In this document: in pieces, positions 12,198 to 24,146 of the stretch
How the letters are laid out: the number at the start of each line of letters is the position of its first letter
Numbering within the stretch: position 1 is the first letter of the stretch
NCBI GenBank assembly: GCA_932521025.1
Contig: OW051471.1
Coordinates: 8,804,001-8,868,000 of the forward strand
Reading direction: 5' to 3'
Source: Oscheius onirici
Lineage: Eukaryota; Nematoda; Chromadorea; Rhabditida; Rhabditidae
DNA: 64,000 nucleotides
Notes under the pieces: generated by a model
Seen by the model: the letters and a program-made list of their open reading frames with translations, nothing else
What the model was told of the DNA's origin: nothing
Database searches by the model: none
Program-made: the position numbers and the translations under genes

Positions 12198-15100
12198 GCT
12201 GAAAAGCGGAAGTTAATTTTTTAAGATAGAGGCTTTCAAAAAGACTTTCAGAAACGATTATTTTTTTGAACATGAGATCTTTGGATCGAATCTTCTCGAA
12301 ACTTTTGCTTTTGATGAACAGCGGCACTTTCTCGCATTTCATTTCTTTTGCTATTTCAGATATGTCCAGATACTATTTCCGCATTCTGAGACCATGAACC
12401 ATCCATTCACTGTGCTCCACTCATCCAAACTTCGGCAATTTGTGTTAAGGTGTTCTTCTGGAAGCAGGAAAGAGTCACTTTTTTATCTCCCAGAAACTAC
12501 TTCCAAAAAGAAGATTCAGTAGGATCTTGGGTGGAGGACGTTCATGGTCACAAAATGTAGTAATAAAATCGCAGGACATCACGTTAGCTTTTATAAAAGA
12601 TTTTCATGTCTTCAATTGCAAAGGAAATAAAAATGCTAGAAAGTGCGGCTGTCCACCAGAAGCAAAAGAAAAGAGTCGAGAAGATTCGAATTAAAGACCA
12701 ACAGATAAGCGAGTACGATATGAATTAAGAAATATATCATATTTATGAATAAGTAATTCGACTTCAGGGTGTCCAAACGGGGCTTGAAAACCATGAAAAG
12801 GTAGCTGGATTTGAGCCAATATTTAGATATAACAGTTGCTCTTTGAATCGAAAGTCACTTCGGGTGACCTTAGCGTTTTTACAAAAGAGGATTGAGAAGA
12901 ATATACATGGAAACTGTTAGTTCCTCTAAAAATATCAACAAATATTAAGCGCAGATTAAGACTTATGAAATAAGAATGAAAAAGGTAAAAGTGAGAAATG
13001 GCAAAAGATATGAATAAGATGAGGCACGGCAAGAGATTGGTGACAGCTGACACCCCAGCCAGTATTACAACCAGAGAGAAATAGAAACTGCGGCAGTGGG
13101 TGACCCCTCAATAGGCTGAAGTGATGACAGATGAAAAAGAGCTGCAATAACCCGAAGCGGAAGAATGAAACATTTGAGAGAACATACAAATCAAAAATTG
13201 AAATATTAGTCAGAATGAACCCAATTTAGCGAGCTTCTAACTGTAAGAGCGAACGCCCGTTCAATAGCTGAGAGGAGAAAAAGATGGCGGTTGCCGAGGT
13301 GACAGCTTTTTTTGCATATCGCCAAGATCTCAAAAAGAAGGTTTTGCTGCAAGCTGCTCTAATTCGATTTCCTTGCACCCGAACACCTCTCGCCAAATGT
13401 TGTCCGTCATGTCTATTTGTTGACATTTCGAAAGATCAGCACAATTTTCAAATAACGGCACGGATGTGGAGTGGCAACAACTATTTGGGGTCAATAGCCT
13501 GAAGCCCAGTATCTCTCAAATCAAAGCGCCATTGGAACAAACAGCTGGGAAGGATTGCGGCCTTTTTATGTGGAGAAGCAAAGATTGGCAATGCTGCAAA
13601 CTAGGAAATGAGGCACAAAACAGATGTTCATGGGCGAAAGAACGAAATTGAATGTTATAGGCAAGAACGAGAAATCGTGAAACGGAAAAAAAACGAACGG
13701 GGAAGAATTTGAAACGCGTCCGGCAACATGACAAAATTACATGAGGATGCCAGGCCACTTTGGTTTTCAAGGACGTCTCGACCCTCCCCGCCGAACAAAA
13801 CAAAACTAAAGCTAAAATGACTGAAAGAAATATATCGAGTCAGAATTTGCAAAATCGGCTCTTTCCTTCTCCAAATTGACCCAAACTGGCCACACACGAA
13901 AGTCCATTAGTGGCTTAGAGAGGGGTCAATCAAAGATGGAAGTCAAGTTGTGGAACATGGACCCTTGGAGAAAACCCAATTGCTTTGGAAATAATAGTAG
14001 AAGAACACAACAACATTTGCCAAAAAATTCTAGAAAGCAAGCTCGAAATTTGATAAGTTCTAAAGGAAAGACTTGAGCGTCTGGTGAGATGTGGAATGAC
14101 AAACACCATCTGGAAGGCAAGAAAAAATGAGCGGCGGTTCAGTGAGTAATAGCCGCGGAACCCTCGATTTTTTGTTGATTTCGAACGATTCACTCGCAAA
14201 CTGAAGACTGAAAAATAAACTGGCGTCGATTGGAGTCAGATTGGAAGGAGAAACACGTGGGGCAACTCAAAGTGCGCCGCGCGCGAACCCGAACGACAAA
14301 CAAACTGAGAACAGAAAAAAAAGTAAATTGAGGAGTGCTGATGCTAAATGACCAGTGCCATAACTAACTTCCGGAAAGGCTAATTTGCACTTTTCAGCGT
14401 GACAAAATTACTGCATGGGTGACTAATTCAGATTTCGAAACAATGTTTAGGAACAACCGAAATACCGGTCGAGATTATAGAACAGAGAAAATGAAATCGA
14501 ACAGCCACATCAGTTTCCGGTTACGGAGGTAGAACAAGCGGCATTGAGGACTAACAGGTTGGTGGCGGGAGTTCCAAGTTTGGAGGAAAAAAAGGGCAAG
14601 AGCTCGTTAAAACGGCACTCTGGAGTGAAAAATAAGATTATCAAAAACTATATATTTACTGCGAAGAGTACATTGAAAAAAGTAGTTTGCAGTCTCTCCG
14701 GACATTATACCAGGGAAACAAATAGCCCGAGCGCAGCACTAGCTGTGATGCTGCAGCAGCATCAACAGACGAACAACACGGGCGCGAAATTGAATTCCGA
14801 AGGTCGTCTCCGACACTGATAGGCGATTGGGGCTAAATTAGGAGACGAATGAAACACCCCATAACGGTATGAAAATCGAGAGAATGCGCTTTGGGTCAGG
14901 TGAGAGATGGCGGAGGAGTAAATAGAATGGAATTTTAGAGTGCAAAGGGAACATAATATAGAAAACGTAGTCAACAGTTGAACTCATGTACATCATAAAA
15001 AACAGAAGGAAAGTTAGCTCTGCGATTTTCGAAAAATTAGCACTTTCTAATTGTTTTCGCGCGCACGTGGTTTATGTGACAAAATATCGTGTTTCGATCC

Positions 15101-16202
15101 AATCCATGAGCAAAACAATCGTTTATCCATACGTTCTTTTGAGTTGAAAATAAAAGAAAGAAAAAACTGAAGAACAGGCGAAGAAAACAAGTCATTTGCC
15201 GAGGATTACAACCACTTTGACACAGGTGACCACTATGCGCTCGTCGTTTGACAAAAATAGAAAGTTGTGCACGAGAGAGTAAAATGAAAACATAGAGCTG
15301 CGGAAACAAAAAAGAAAATCCAAGTAGAAAAGACAGCTGCGCTGAATCAAGTAGACAGAAAAAGAGTAAACAAGCGGTTTACATTGAGTGTTGAGAGACG
15401 AGGTGCGGCACACGAATTTGGACATTTAGTGTTTGCACCCGCAAAGAGCACTGTCTGAATAAGTATGGGTTGGAAAAAGATAGGTTCCGCGAAAGATGGG
15501 TGTATCCCTGGCATCTTTTCTGTGTGTATCACTTCTCTCACAGAGAGATAGAGAGAAAGCGCACGGTTTCAAAACCGGTCTCTGTACTCATGCCCAACCC
15601 ACGAGCCTAAATGCTTCATTGCCACCCGATGCAATTAGCTATTACAAGAGTGGGGAGAAGACAAACTTCTGCGAGGGAAAGTTTTTTCTGCGGTTCTTGA
15701 TTCACTGAGGAGACGCCAGGGAAAGTGAGGTCGTAAAGGCAACATTTGGGAACGCACGCGACCCGCATTTTTTTGGAATCGACGGGAAAGACATCAAATG
15801 AAAGCAACATTGCGAATCATACAGTCCTTTTTTCGCGCTCGGCTATCTGTCATACTTTCCGTGTCGTCCATTTTTTTATTGCTTGAAAAGGTTACACCGC
15901 GACAGAAAAAAATAGCTTAAAGATGACCGTTTTTATTCAAAGTGACAAGCAAGGGTGAACATTTGGTGACTAGACCGGAATTGCGTGTTGGTGAAATCTC
16001 GCCATTGCGCGCAACAATTGATAGCCCAGTACACATTGGGAGGCATGCCTACAAAATGTGTTCAGTTTTTGAAAGGGATTGTGGATGATTCGAAATGAAA
16101 CTTTTTCTGCTTCGAAGACGCCCCATAAATTTTGTCACGAAGAATGCCAGGTCGTTGCGCTCAATTTCAGTTGACAGTCTGCATGCCGCCATGTTTACAG
16201 AA
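12198..16202. other. Long region without a convincing gene
   Basis: About 4 kb lies between the start of the giant gene and the first foldback repeats. It is purine-rich on the plus strand, with many short overlapping open frames. I found no exon chain with good splice sites and no recognisable domain. It may hold the promoter or distal 5' exons of the giant gene, but nothing in the sequence proves that. A 40-codon charged ORF at 12606-12728 is discussed under rejected items. Confidence 0.5.
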
Positions 16203-16236
16203 CTTTTCGGAGAGGGCAAAACCGCTCTCCGAAAAG
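16203..16236. repeat. Short perfect stem-loop
   Basis: Arms cttttcggagag (16203-16214) and ctctccgaaaag (16225-16236) are perfect 12-bp inverted repeats around a 10-nt loop. It lies next to a dispersed foldback element and may be part of a transposon end. No T-run or downstream gene suggests a terminator role. Confidence 0.7.
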
Positions 16237-16239
16237 AAG

Positions 16240-16600
16240 TAAAAACACTAAGTTGGAAAGTAGCTTGTTACCTAATCCTAACAATTTCTAACTTGTCACA
16301 ACGAATCTTATGGCCATGGACAAACACACAAACATACAGAGTCAAGCACATACACCATCTCTCTACTACTAAAGCGCAATAGTGTCTGTCGTAGACACTG
16401 TGTTTGTTTGTCCGGGACCAAATGGTCGCGACAAGTCAGAAGTGCTCAGGATAAGATAATTAGCTTTTTGAACCTGGAGTGAGAACGAAATGTTTATGAA
16501 AAGTTAGGTTTTGTCAAAGGATTAGTCGATTTGGTTTATTTCGTACTTCTGAGCGCGGCGACAGCCGTCGTTAGACGGCTGGTACCTTTTTAATAGTTGA
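16240..16600. mobile_element. Foldback element family member(s), end-to-start junction
   Basis: This sequence matches the element at 49150-49512, but with its parts in swapped order. First comes a right-end-like stretch (ggaaagtagcttgttacc, then gacaaacacacaaacat). Then, after ctctctactactaaag, comes a left-end-like stretch with tttgtttgtcc and, further on, gacagccgtcg..agacggctggta. That is what the junction of two adjacent copies, or a rearranged copy, would look like. No protein coding is visible, so it would be a non-autonomous element. Confidence 0.7.
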
Positions 16601-16889
16601 GATATGGAAATAGGTTTGCAATCATCGAATAAGAATGAATTGCTCCTAGAAATCAACTTTTGGACATTGTGCCCATGTATCATCAATGAACCCCCTGGCT
16701 TCTGAATTTCGTTTTGCCATAGATTTTTGACACCATTGTCGATACATAGCAACAGATTGTATGGTTTTGTTTTTCAGAGTTGCATTTTTTCTCGATGGTT
16801 CACTTTTGTACGTGTTTTGAGCACTATATTTTGAACTCAGTTAAATTGAAGAGAAGATTCTTCTCAGTCAAACTCTCACAGTAGTTTTA

Positions 16890-17077
16890 CTTTTTTTCGA
16901 ATAGTTTTAGTGCCAGAATCCAGCGCTTTCAGTCTTCCCTAGCTTAAAAGGGTCTCCAGGAGCTATACCAAACACCGCTGTGGACTCGGTGTTTGGTATA
17001 GCTCCTGGAGACCCTTTTGAGCTAGGGAAGATTGAAAGAGCTGAATTCTAGCACTCAAACGAACTAATAGAAAAGAG
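16890..17077. mobile_element. Near-palindromic foldback element
   Basis: Two arms of about 85-90 bp are inverted copies of each other. The core gggtctccaggagctatacc (from about 16948) and its complement are perfect, and the outer parts carry a few mismatches. The loop is only about 9 nt (ctgtggact). There is no coding content. The structure fits a miniature inverted-repeat element, or a hairpin produced by inverted duplication. Confidence 0.85.
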
Positions 17078-17296
17078 GTACTACAATGATATAGTCCGAG
17101 GTATCTTCAGTAGCATTTGAAAAAGTGCTTGTCAAGAGAGTGTAGAACTTCATTGCCCAGACTCTAGCTCAGAGTTTGAAATAATGAGGGCCCACTCCTC
17201 TGTTCTATTAAAAACAATGAGATCTTGAAAACATCAAATGTACCCGTTTAATTACTAATACACAATGAGTTCTGAGACAAGAATAAGATCGAAAAA

Positions 17297-19789
17297 TTAG
17301 CCGACGTTTCCGAGCGTTTGTCTGACAGCTCCGCGTACAAGGTCTCCCGCATAACTCTCATCCAACTTGAAGTAGGTCTGGATTCGTAAGAAACGATCAT
17401 GGAAGCTCAGTCGCGGACTCTTCAAGATCAGTCCCTGCATGGACGGAATCGCTATTCCCAACTGCATAATTTCCGTGAACAACTTCTCCAAGAATTCCGC
17501 TCCAAAGAGACCCAAATCGGCGAAGGAAGCCTGATCCACATCTTTGATCTAGATCATTGATATTTTTGAAAAGTTCTAACTAACTTTCGATTCCAGCAGT
17601 TTAAAGTCCAAATTTTCAATCGTTGCATTTCCGAGTATTTTGCTCTCTCCAAGGTACATTATCACGTTAGCAGTTAGAGTTGTGTCAGCCTTGATGAACT
17701 AAACAAGAAATTTCATGAGCCGATAGCTATTTGGAAAACCAATTCTTTCGTTTGTCCTGGTTTCGATGGCCGGACGTAAAAATTCATTTTGCCATGAAGA
17801 CGAAAACGAGCCTTGCCTTCGATAAAAACAATAAGCGGTGCCTGCAAATAAAGTTAAACATTTTTTGCTCACTTACTAACCTTTCTAGCAAGAAATTCCA
17901 CCTCTACTTCTCTGTCAGGATACTGTTCTCCCAGACTTCCCAGAAATTCGCCAACACAGAAAGTCGTGCACGTCGTCACTAGCAGATCCTACAAATAGTG
18001 TTTACCAAACTCTGGTTTATACGAGCTTGCCTGAAGTGTGGGACTGCTTTCAGGTCCGATGATCAAATCCATGTATTTTTGTTTATAAGCATGGTAGAGC
18101 ATTGAGTTTGCCAGATAATCGGACGCGTAAAATTCTATCATGTGAACGCCGTGAGGAGCAGGAACTCTCATTGCGGGAGGGAAAAAGGGTGTTCCACCAT
18201 GACCGCGGTGTGAAATCTCTCCCTTGGACATCATAGCAATAGCTCCATTGGTAATAAAGGGATCAGAAGTTAGCTGGTAATCGAGGACGAGGTCCTTTTC
18301 TCTCAAATTCTCCACAAAATGAATTAGTGTCAGATTCCGGAGACCTTTTTGGCCAATCCGACTTTTTGCCTGAACATTGATTAGAGTTTTAAACATATGT
18401 TGGTATACCCTATTGAGACCAAAAGCGGTCCCGATAACGTCAATTTTTTCCTCGTTTATTCGTACCTGAATCACACATTAGTTGCATGAAAAATGTGCGT
18501 ACTTTCAACGGAACTGTGGAAAGAAGTCTGTTCATGTCATGGTCGATGATATTCTCAATCATTCTACACATTCGCTGCTCGACTTGTGGCTTGAAATGAC
18601 CAATGAGGAAAGCTGGAAACATGAATTCATCTGTTCAGTTGTAAGTTTGTCATTTCAATGTCTTTGCCAATATTGTTTTAACAAATGAATTTTTAAAGAG
18701 AGAGAGAGAGAGTAAACGCTCTTTGTATACCATTATTTATAAACGAACCTTTGAAAGCGTTGATAAAGAAATCTGTCAAAACGCCGGTGTTTCGTACATT
18801 TAAATCGACGTATCCAATAGCAGCTTGACATCCTGCTGACCTGACCTGGGGAGAACCATATTCATTTCTGAACGTTCATAATTTCATCAAAAAATAAAAA
18901 AAACCTTTGCAAGTAAACAGAAATAGATAGAGCAACATGTCCAAGAAGAGTCTCGAAAAAACCTGTGATGGGAACAGTCGGAAGTAAAAGCGGTGTGCTC
19001 AACGAAGCTTGAAATTCACCAGCTGCCCTAAAATTATATTGGAAATTTTAGTGAAAACGGCTAATAGAGCGCTCTTTTATTAAATAGTTTCTTTGAGTAT
19101 GGGGTAGTCTTCTAACGTTGAAACTTTTCATCATTGAATAACCTGTGAGAAATGATGCCGAAGTTCAGTGTCAGAAATTCGGCATAACTTCCCACTTGTT
19201 TTACCAGTCGGAATGATAGTCGAAGGTCAAGAATTTGACTACAATTACAAGAAAACTCAGGTCGGTTATTTAACAACTATACACTGCTTATTTATACTGA
19301 ATCGGTGTTTTGAGAATAGTCAGGGGTCGGATTCTAGCTCGGAATAATTAAGAAAATAATAAGCTACGACCTACCTGATGTGCATCTTCGACATGCTCCA
19401 CGTGAAAGCATTCGGTTCAACCAAATCCAAAGAGTACTCTTGCGGCGGCCAGTACTTGGAAACAAACGCGTTGTTAATCGACACCTAAATTGTTTTCTAT
19501 CAGTCTTCAATTCAAAATATACCTCTCCACCTTCAATATGTTCCCTGATGGTTGGAAGGGCTAGTTTCAAAATTTGTTCGTTGACGACCTTCATGCCAAT
19601 TTCTCTCATATACGCCAATCCTGTTGGCATGAGCCTGAGATAAAGACCAGGATTTGAAGGAGATGTGTTTTGCTGAGAGGAAATAGAAATAAGACAGGAT
19701 TCACTTACATCAAGAAGAGGTGAGTAGTCGCCTTCATACTTTTGTCCATCGATGCCAAGCCAAATGCAGAAAATAAGAGGAAACCGCAT
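17297..19789 (-). CDS. BPI/LBP/CETP-family lipid-binding protein
   Basis: Multi-exon secreted protein. The first exon starts with ATG at 19789 and a short hydrophobic leader (MRFPLIFCIWLGIDG). The next exons give NPGLYLRLMPTGLAYMREIG, VVNEQILKLALPTIRE, then AFVSKYWPPQEYSLDLVEP and FTWSMSKMHIR, the usual layout of the N-terminal barrel in this family. A later exon carries RSAGCQAAIGYVDLNVRNTG. The final exon (17539-17297) ends with MQLGIAIPSMQGLILKSPRL, matching the C-terminal barrel signature of a Leu-rich helix followed by a G-I-P-type turn. Family members bind lipids such as lipopolysaccharide or transfer lipids; in nematodes the role is mostly unknown, with defence or lipid transport plausible. 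All frames I followed were open between splice sites. The exact boundaries of the middle exons (17570-17980 and 18480-18740) were not all resolved. Confidence 0.8.
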
Positions 19790-21419
19790 GACTGCGGCTA
19801 AGGGGCTTAAAACTGATCAAGGTTACAAGCTGGTCAGAGATGTTAAAAGTGACGAGAAACGACGAGGAGATACACCAGGGCTAGCTGTTATAGATCAAGT
19901 CCGCGAGGCCGTCCAAGACACGTTTGACACTGCTTTCGCTCAAGGCTGATAGCCACTTGCAGTTTCTTTTTTCAAGAAAGCCAATTGGACGAAAACAGCT
20001 GTGTTTATCGTTATTTTTGGCAAGAATTCTAAAAGAGAGTGTTGTTTGGGAGCTGAGTTAAAGTTTATATATAACTTCGTCTGAGCCATAAAACATCGTT
20101 TTATGGGCAAAATTACTACTGTATAACGAAAGATTTGTATTTTACGATTTCGTATTCCAAAGTTTTGTAGTGCTAACGACTATTTAGTGAACCAAAAGCA
20201 TTCGGTATAACATTTTTAAATCTCTGAAAGTTCGTAAAAAATGAAACCACGGGCAAGCAAAACTAAAATTTGGAGATCGGAAACGAAGAAGTACAAAATG
20301 TGATATCTCACTGGATATAACATTCATGAACAGGATCTGTTTCAAGAGAGAGGACAACATAGCTTCGGCAACCGATTAGCCGAAGGACAGAACATAAAGC
20401 TGTCTCACTTCGAAGTCAGTTCCACGTCCAGAAAAATAAACAGAAAATCACGTTGGAAAATATTGGGATCTAATAAAAGGGGCAGACAGGATTGACCGCC
20501 TGATGTTCGAAAGGGAAAGCTTTCTATCGCCAAAGGGGTCGTCGGCTTTCCCCTCATCTCTCGCGCCTTTTCCGAACTTTTCGGAACATCAGACGCATTT
20601 TTCCGGGAAGGGCGCGAAGACAGAAGAGAGAAAGGCAGATTGTCGTCCGCTGTGATGGGATTAGGGTCAGAGAGCGCCTATATCGGGAAAAGAAGAGAAG
20701 CAGAGAGAAATGGTCAGCATGGAGATTATTGGGATCAGAAGGTCACGTTGAGATTCGAAAAATGGTAGATAATGTAGACACTCTATCACGTTCAACTTTG
20801 TGGGAACAAAGTGATTTCTTGTTTCTGTTTCATGCAGCATTGAAACAACCCCTATGTGAATATAAAATTGCACATTACTATTGTTTGCTTAAAAGCAATC
20901 AAATCTACTTTATTCCCTGCCTCTCTGCACATTTTCCCCACTCATGTTTCTCATCCTCCCTCAAACAGATTGTGTCACTGAACTAGAAGTCTACACTTTG
21001 ATTGTTTGCTTTGAACTCGTGAAATTTTGCGCCGCTCGACTCTTCTCCATTCTAAAGTTCGTCATCATCGATTTAGTGCTTTGCCTATTTCTTTTTAATG
21101 TATTTCGATCTGTTAGTCAGATGTTTTGAGAGCTATTGAACCGCGAACAGTCAATAACAGCTGTGAGTCAAACAGTCGCAGACTATCCGACTGGACCGGC
21201 GGCGTTTTTGCCAACTAGGCCCAGGTTGTGATATCATACAGCATTTTAATGATTCCTTTCGAAACATATACTTTTTCTACTGTCCTTCTCATCTTAACGA
21301 ACATTTTGTTTCATCCTTAAAGCAAACCGTCTCGATTGGTTTTTACCACGTAAGCATCCTGATTACACAATGTTGGCAGAGTTCAGTTTCCTCGGTTCCC
21401 AATCCAGCAGACTGTTCAG
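19790..21419. other. Intergenic region, nothing clear
   Basis: It separates the divergently oriented BPI-like gene (minus) and transthyretin-like gene (plus), so both promoters should lie here. An imperfect inverted repeat occurs near 20490-20605 (tgatgttcgaaaggg against cggaacatca). I saw no exon chain. Confidence 0.5.
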
Positions 21420-22123
21420 ATGATCAAATCTTTTCTCTATTTATTTCTTCTCTTTTTTACCGGCGAAGTGTACAGCGGTGACTATTCAACATCTGTTTAC
21501 GGTCGAGTTGTTTGCAATGGGCGTCCAGTGGACAATGTCAGATTGAGGCTCTATGACAAGCGAGTGTGTGAGTCTTTACACTCATTTCAATTATAAAACC
21601 TTCTCTAAACCACATATTCACATGATTTTAGTATATCGAGAATCTAAAATATTAAAAAGCGAAAGTGTCTGTGGCTGACTCTGTGGCTTTGTTTGTTTGT
21701 CTGTTTGTCCGTGGCCACGAAATGTTTGTTTGTTTGTCCGTGGCCATGTTTGTTTGTCTGTTTGTCCGTGGCCAGGCGGTGAAGCCGGCTGGTATTCTAT
21801 TAAAAAATTCAGTCGGTGATAAACAGCTGTATGAAACGGACACCAATCAAAACGGGGAGTTTCGCCTGTTTGGATCAATTGACACGCTGTTCAAATTCGA
21901 GCCATATGTACGTCTGTATCATAAATGCAACTACAACGGGGTAGGAAAAACTTTTTTTTGTCAATTTTAGTATTTGCAGTTTTGTTCTAAACTGGTTACC
22001 TTTCCTGTACCTAACGACTACATAACACGGGATTCCATTCCTGTCGTCACCTTCGACGTGGGAATCTTGAACCTGAACCAGCCGACCCAAAACCAGAGTC
22101 TAGTCTGCTCATTGAACATTTAA
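21420..22123 (+). CDS. Transthyretin-like (TTR-52-type) secreted protein
   Basis: Exon 1 (21420 to about 21563) encodes a signal peptide, MIKSFLYLFLLFFTGEVYS, and the first strands YGRVVCNGRPVDNVRLRLYD. Exon 2 (21776-21940) holds LYETDTNQNGEFRLFG and YVRLYHKCNYNG. Exon 3 (21980-22123) holds FCSKLVTFPVPNDYIT and ends in TAA. The G.L.C.G.P...V.V.LYD start, the T(D/N)..GEF turn and the H.C.....C pair are the marks of the nematode transthyretin-like family, a large group of secreted proteins; some bridge apoptotic cells or act in neurons, most are uncharacterised. Exon 1 needs an unusual donor (GTGTGTGAG at 21564) to keep phase. The stronger GTGAGT at 21568 would need an extra exon. The polyadenylation signal aataaa overlaps the stop codon. 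TTCAG lies directly before the ATG, compatible with trans-splicing. Confidence 0.8.
21665..21775 (+). mobile_element. Foldback-element remnant in the TTR-like intron
   Basis: The stretch gtgtctgtggctgactctgt followed by three runs of tgtttgtttgtccgtggcca-like sequence matches the arm of the element at 49150-49512. It ends exactly at the gtggccag that serves as the acceptor of exon 2. It is a fragment with internal duplications, not a complete element. Confidence 0.75.
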
Positions 22124-22159
22124 TAAAGGCTTGTGGATCTCTGGAATCTCAGACACAAT

Positions 22160-23611
22160 TTAATATTTCTTCACATTGTTCCATGAGTCGGAGAGGCTCC
22201 GGAAGTAAAGTTGTCCTGCTTCGGACGCAGGTGTAATGTCGACGACAAAAGTCTTCGTAGCTTTCGAGAATGGTATAAATCGTTTCACCGCCATTCTCCA
22301 GGGTTGAACGCTCCAAATGGACACAATCAAAACAATATTTTGAATTCTGAAAAAAAGTTTTTGTATGATTTTTTTTTGACTCACAGAATCAGCGGAGTCT
22401 GAAGATAGCCTTCCTGGTGCAGATACATGGGCACGACAACTCTCAAAGCTATCATCAAAATGGACAATACGCAAACAGTGATGACTAAATTGCGAAGCAG
22501 CTGAAAAGCGAAAATTAATTCAGGAGACCAAGCTATCACCTTGAAGACGCGGATGTTTTCACTAAGCTGGAATCGTTGACTGACGGTATAACCGTCGAAA
22601 TGATCAAGTGTTTTTAGTTTATCTTTGTTCTTCTTCCATAGGTAGAGAAATGCCTGAACCACACTGGCAATTAAAAGTTTTTCAAAAGTTAAAAAGTGGT
22701 ACTTTGCACTGTACGTTTTAGACATTACTTCGTGTGAAAAGTTATCTAAAGCACACACGGTGCAAAGGATCATTTTTTAACTTTTTAGAAACATTTATTT
22801 GTCCGCGTGTGCTTTAGATAATGAAGGCGCAAAAAGTGGTCACATGCGTACGAGATCATTGGGTGCAGCCACGGAACCTTACCAAAAACGAGACTATGCT
22901 GAGCAGGACTCCATAAATAAACACTGCTGATTGTGACAGAAGACCGTACATGGCAGATGCGATGAAAAAAAAACCGACGGCTGTTCCAATTGAAATAATC
23001 AGGATGGACACAAACAGTCGACTTTTGCTCTCGTAGTCCTTCAATAAGTAATACGCCATCCACCGCTCAAACACGACAGATGGAATAGCATGAACTACAG
23101 TACTTGTGAAGAAAATTTGCAAATACCAGGCATAGTAGAAGATGCGACTACAATTGTCTGGAAAACTGGTTGGTACGTTGCATGCGGTAAACTTTCATCT
23201 TGAGGCCTATTTTGTTTTGGATATTCACCACGGACTGCATATTCGTCTTATCTTTGAGCGCATTTTTGTGGTTAGTGAGTTTAAAATAATCTTAATATTA
23301 GAGACTGCTATCCCTACATAAAACCTACCCGCTCCATTTCCGGTGATATCGAGTCCTAACATGACCAGACGACCAGTTGCAAACAAATAAAAGGTCCACA
23401 CGAAAAATCCCATGATTATGGTCATGTTTGTATGCCAAATCTTGATACGACAGCTAAGTAGTAGAAATAGTGTGCAGAGAAAATAGTCCAGAAATACGAT
23501 AAAGTAGTCAGCTCCATAAAGGATGTAGAAAAGTTCAGGGAAGGAGGATTCCTCGGCCATGCCGTAAAATGAGAAGAAGCGGACCGGATGACCGGTGCAG
23601 TTGAGAATCAT
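22160..23611 (-). CDS. Seven-transmembrane chemoreceptor, Sre-like
   Basis: At least five exons. Exon 1 starts at 23611 (MILNCTGHPVRFF) and gives TM1 (YFIVFLDYFLCTLFLLL) and TM2. After an intron of about 190 nt the next exon gives VVFERWMAYYLLKDYESKSR, the conserved intracellular loop 2 motif of the Sre group, with two further membrane spans. A later exon holds VSQRFQLSENIRVFK, another hallmark, then TM6 and TM7. The last exon ends at a TAA at 22160 after a Ser/Asp-rich tail. All junctions checked are GT-AG. Such receptors are expected in chemosensory cilia and coupled to G proteins. A small inverted repeat (about 22742-22822, taaagcacac against gtgtgcttta) sits in the fourth intron. Its 3' end faces the TTR-like gene only 37 bp away. 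Confidence 0.75.
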
Positions 23612-24146
23612 GTTTGTTTGAACAAAATGGCGAAATGTAAGTGTGCGGTCTAGGCAGGTGAAGACGGTTGTTTGGTTATTCAGCTCCTGTGCAACGCCTT
23701 GCTCAGTCTATAATTTCTAGGGGAACTATTATTTGAGCGATGTACACAGCTTCCGAAACAGTGATCTCTGACTAAATAAGTGGATAAGAAGGGACTTAAT
23801 AAACAGGAACAGAATTCGGGAAATGATTTCCAGCTCTGACATTATAATATTTTTTCAAGTTCCATTACTGTGAGAAACTTCACACACTTGTGGATCACGA
23901 GGATTCAGCTCCGGAAGAACAAACATTCTAGAATGGCCAGACATGAGCGAACTTGGAACGGTAAATGAGAAGGCTCATCTCCATAATGCTCTTTTTTATT
24001 CCCTATCAATTTTTCTAAACCCGGTGATTCTGCGCGAGGACCCAGTTTTCGTTTCGAAATTTTGTCTCCTCAATCTTTCCAAGTGTCCATTTCGAAGAAC
24101 GTGAGCATAATCCTCTTCTAGTCTTCAATCAGTTCAGCATTCAGTC
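23612..24146. other. Intergenic between two inverted Sre-like copies
   Basis: 535 bp between divergently placed receptor copies. No exon was recognised. A 5' exon of the 22160-23611 gene cannot be ruled out around 23620-23740. Confidence 0.4.

Noticed and set aside
12606-12728. 40-codon charged ORF with a tataaaag 15 bp upstream
   Set aside because: Composition resembles a short coiled coil, but there are no splice partners, no conserved motif, and the surrounding 4 kb is full of similar chance frames.
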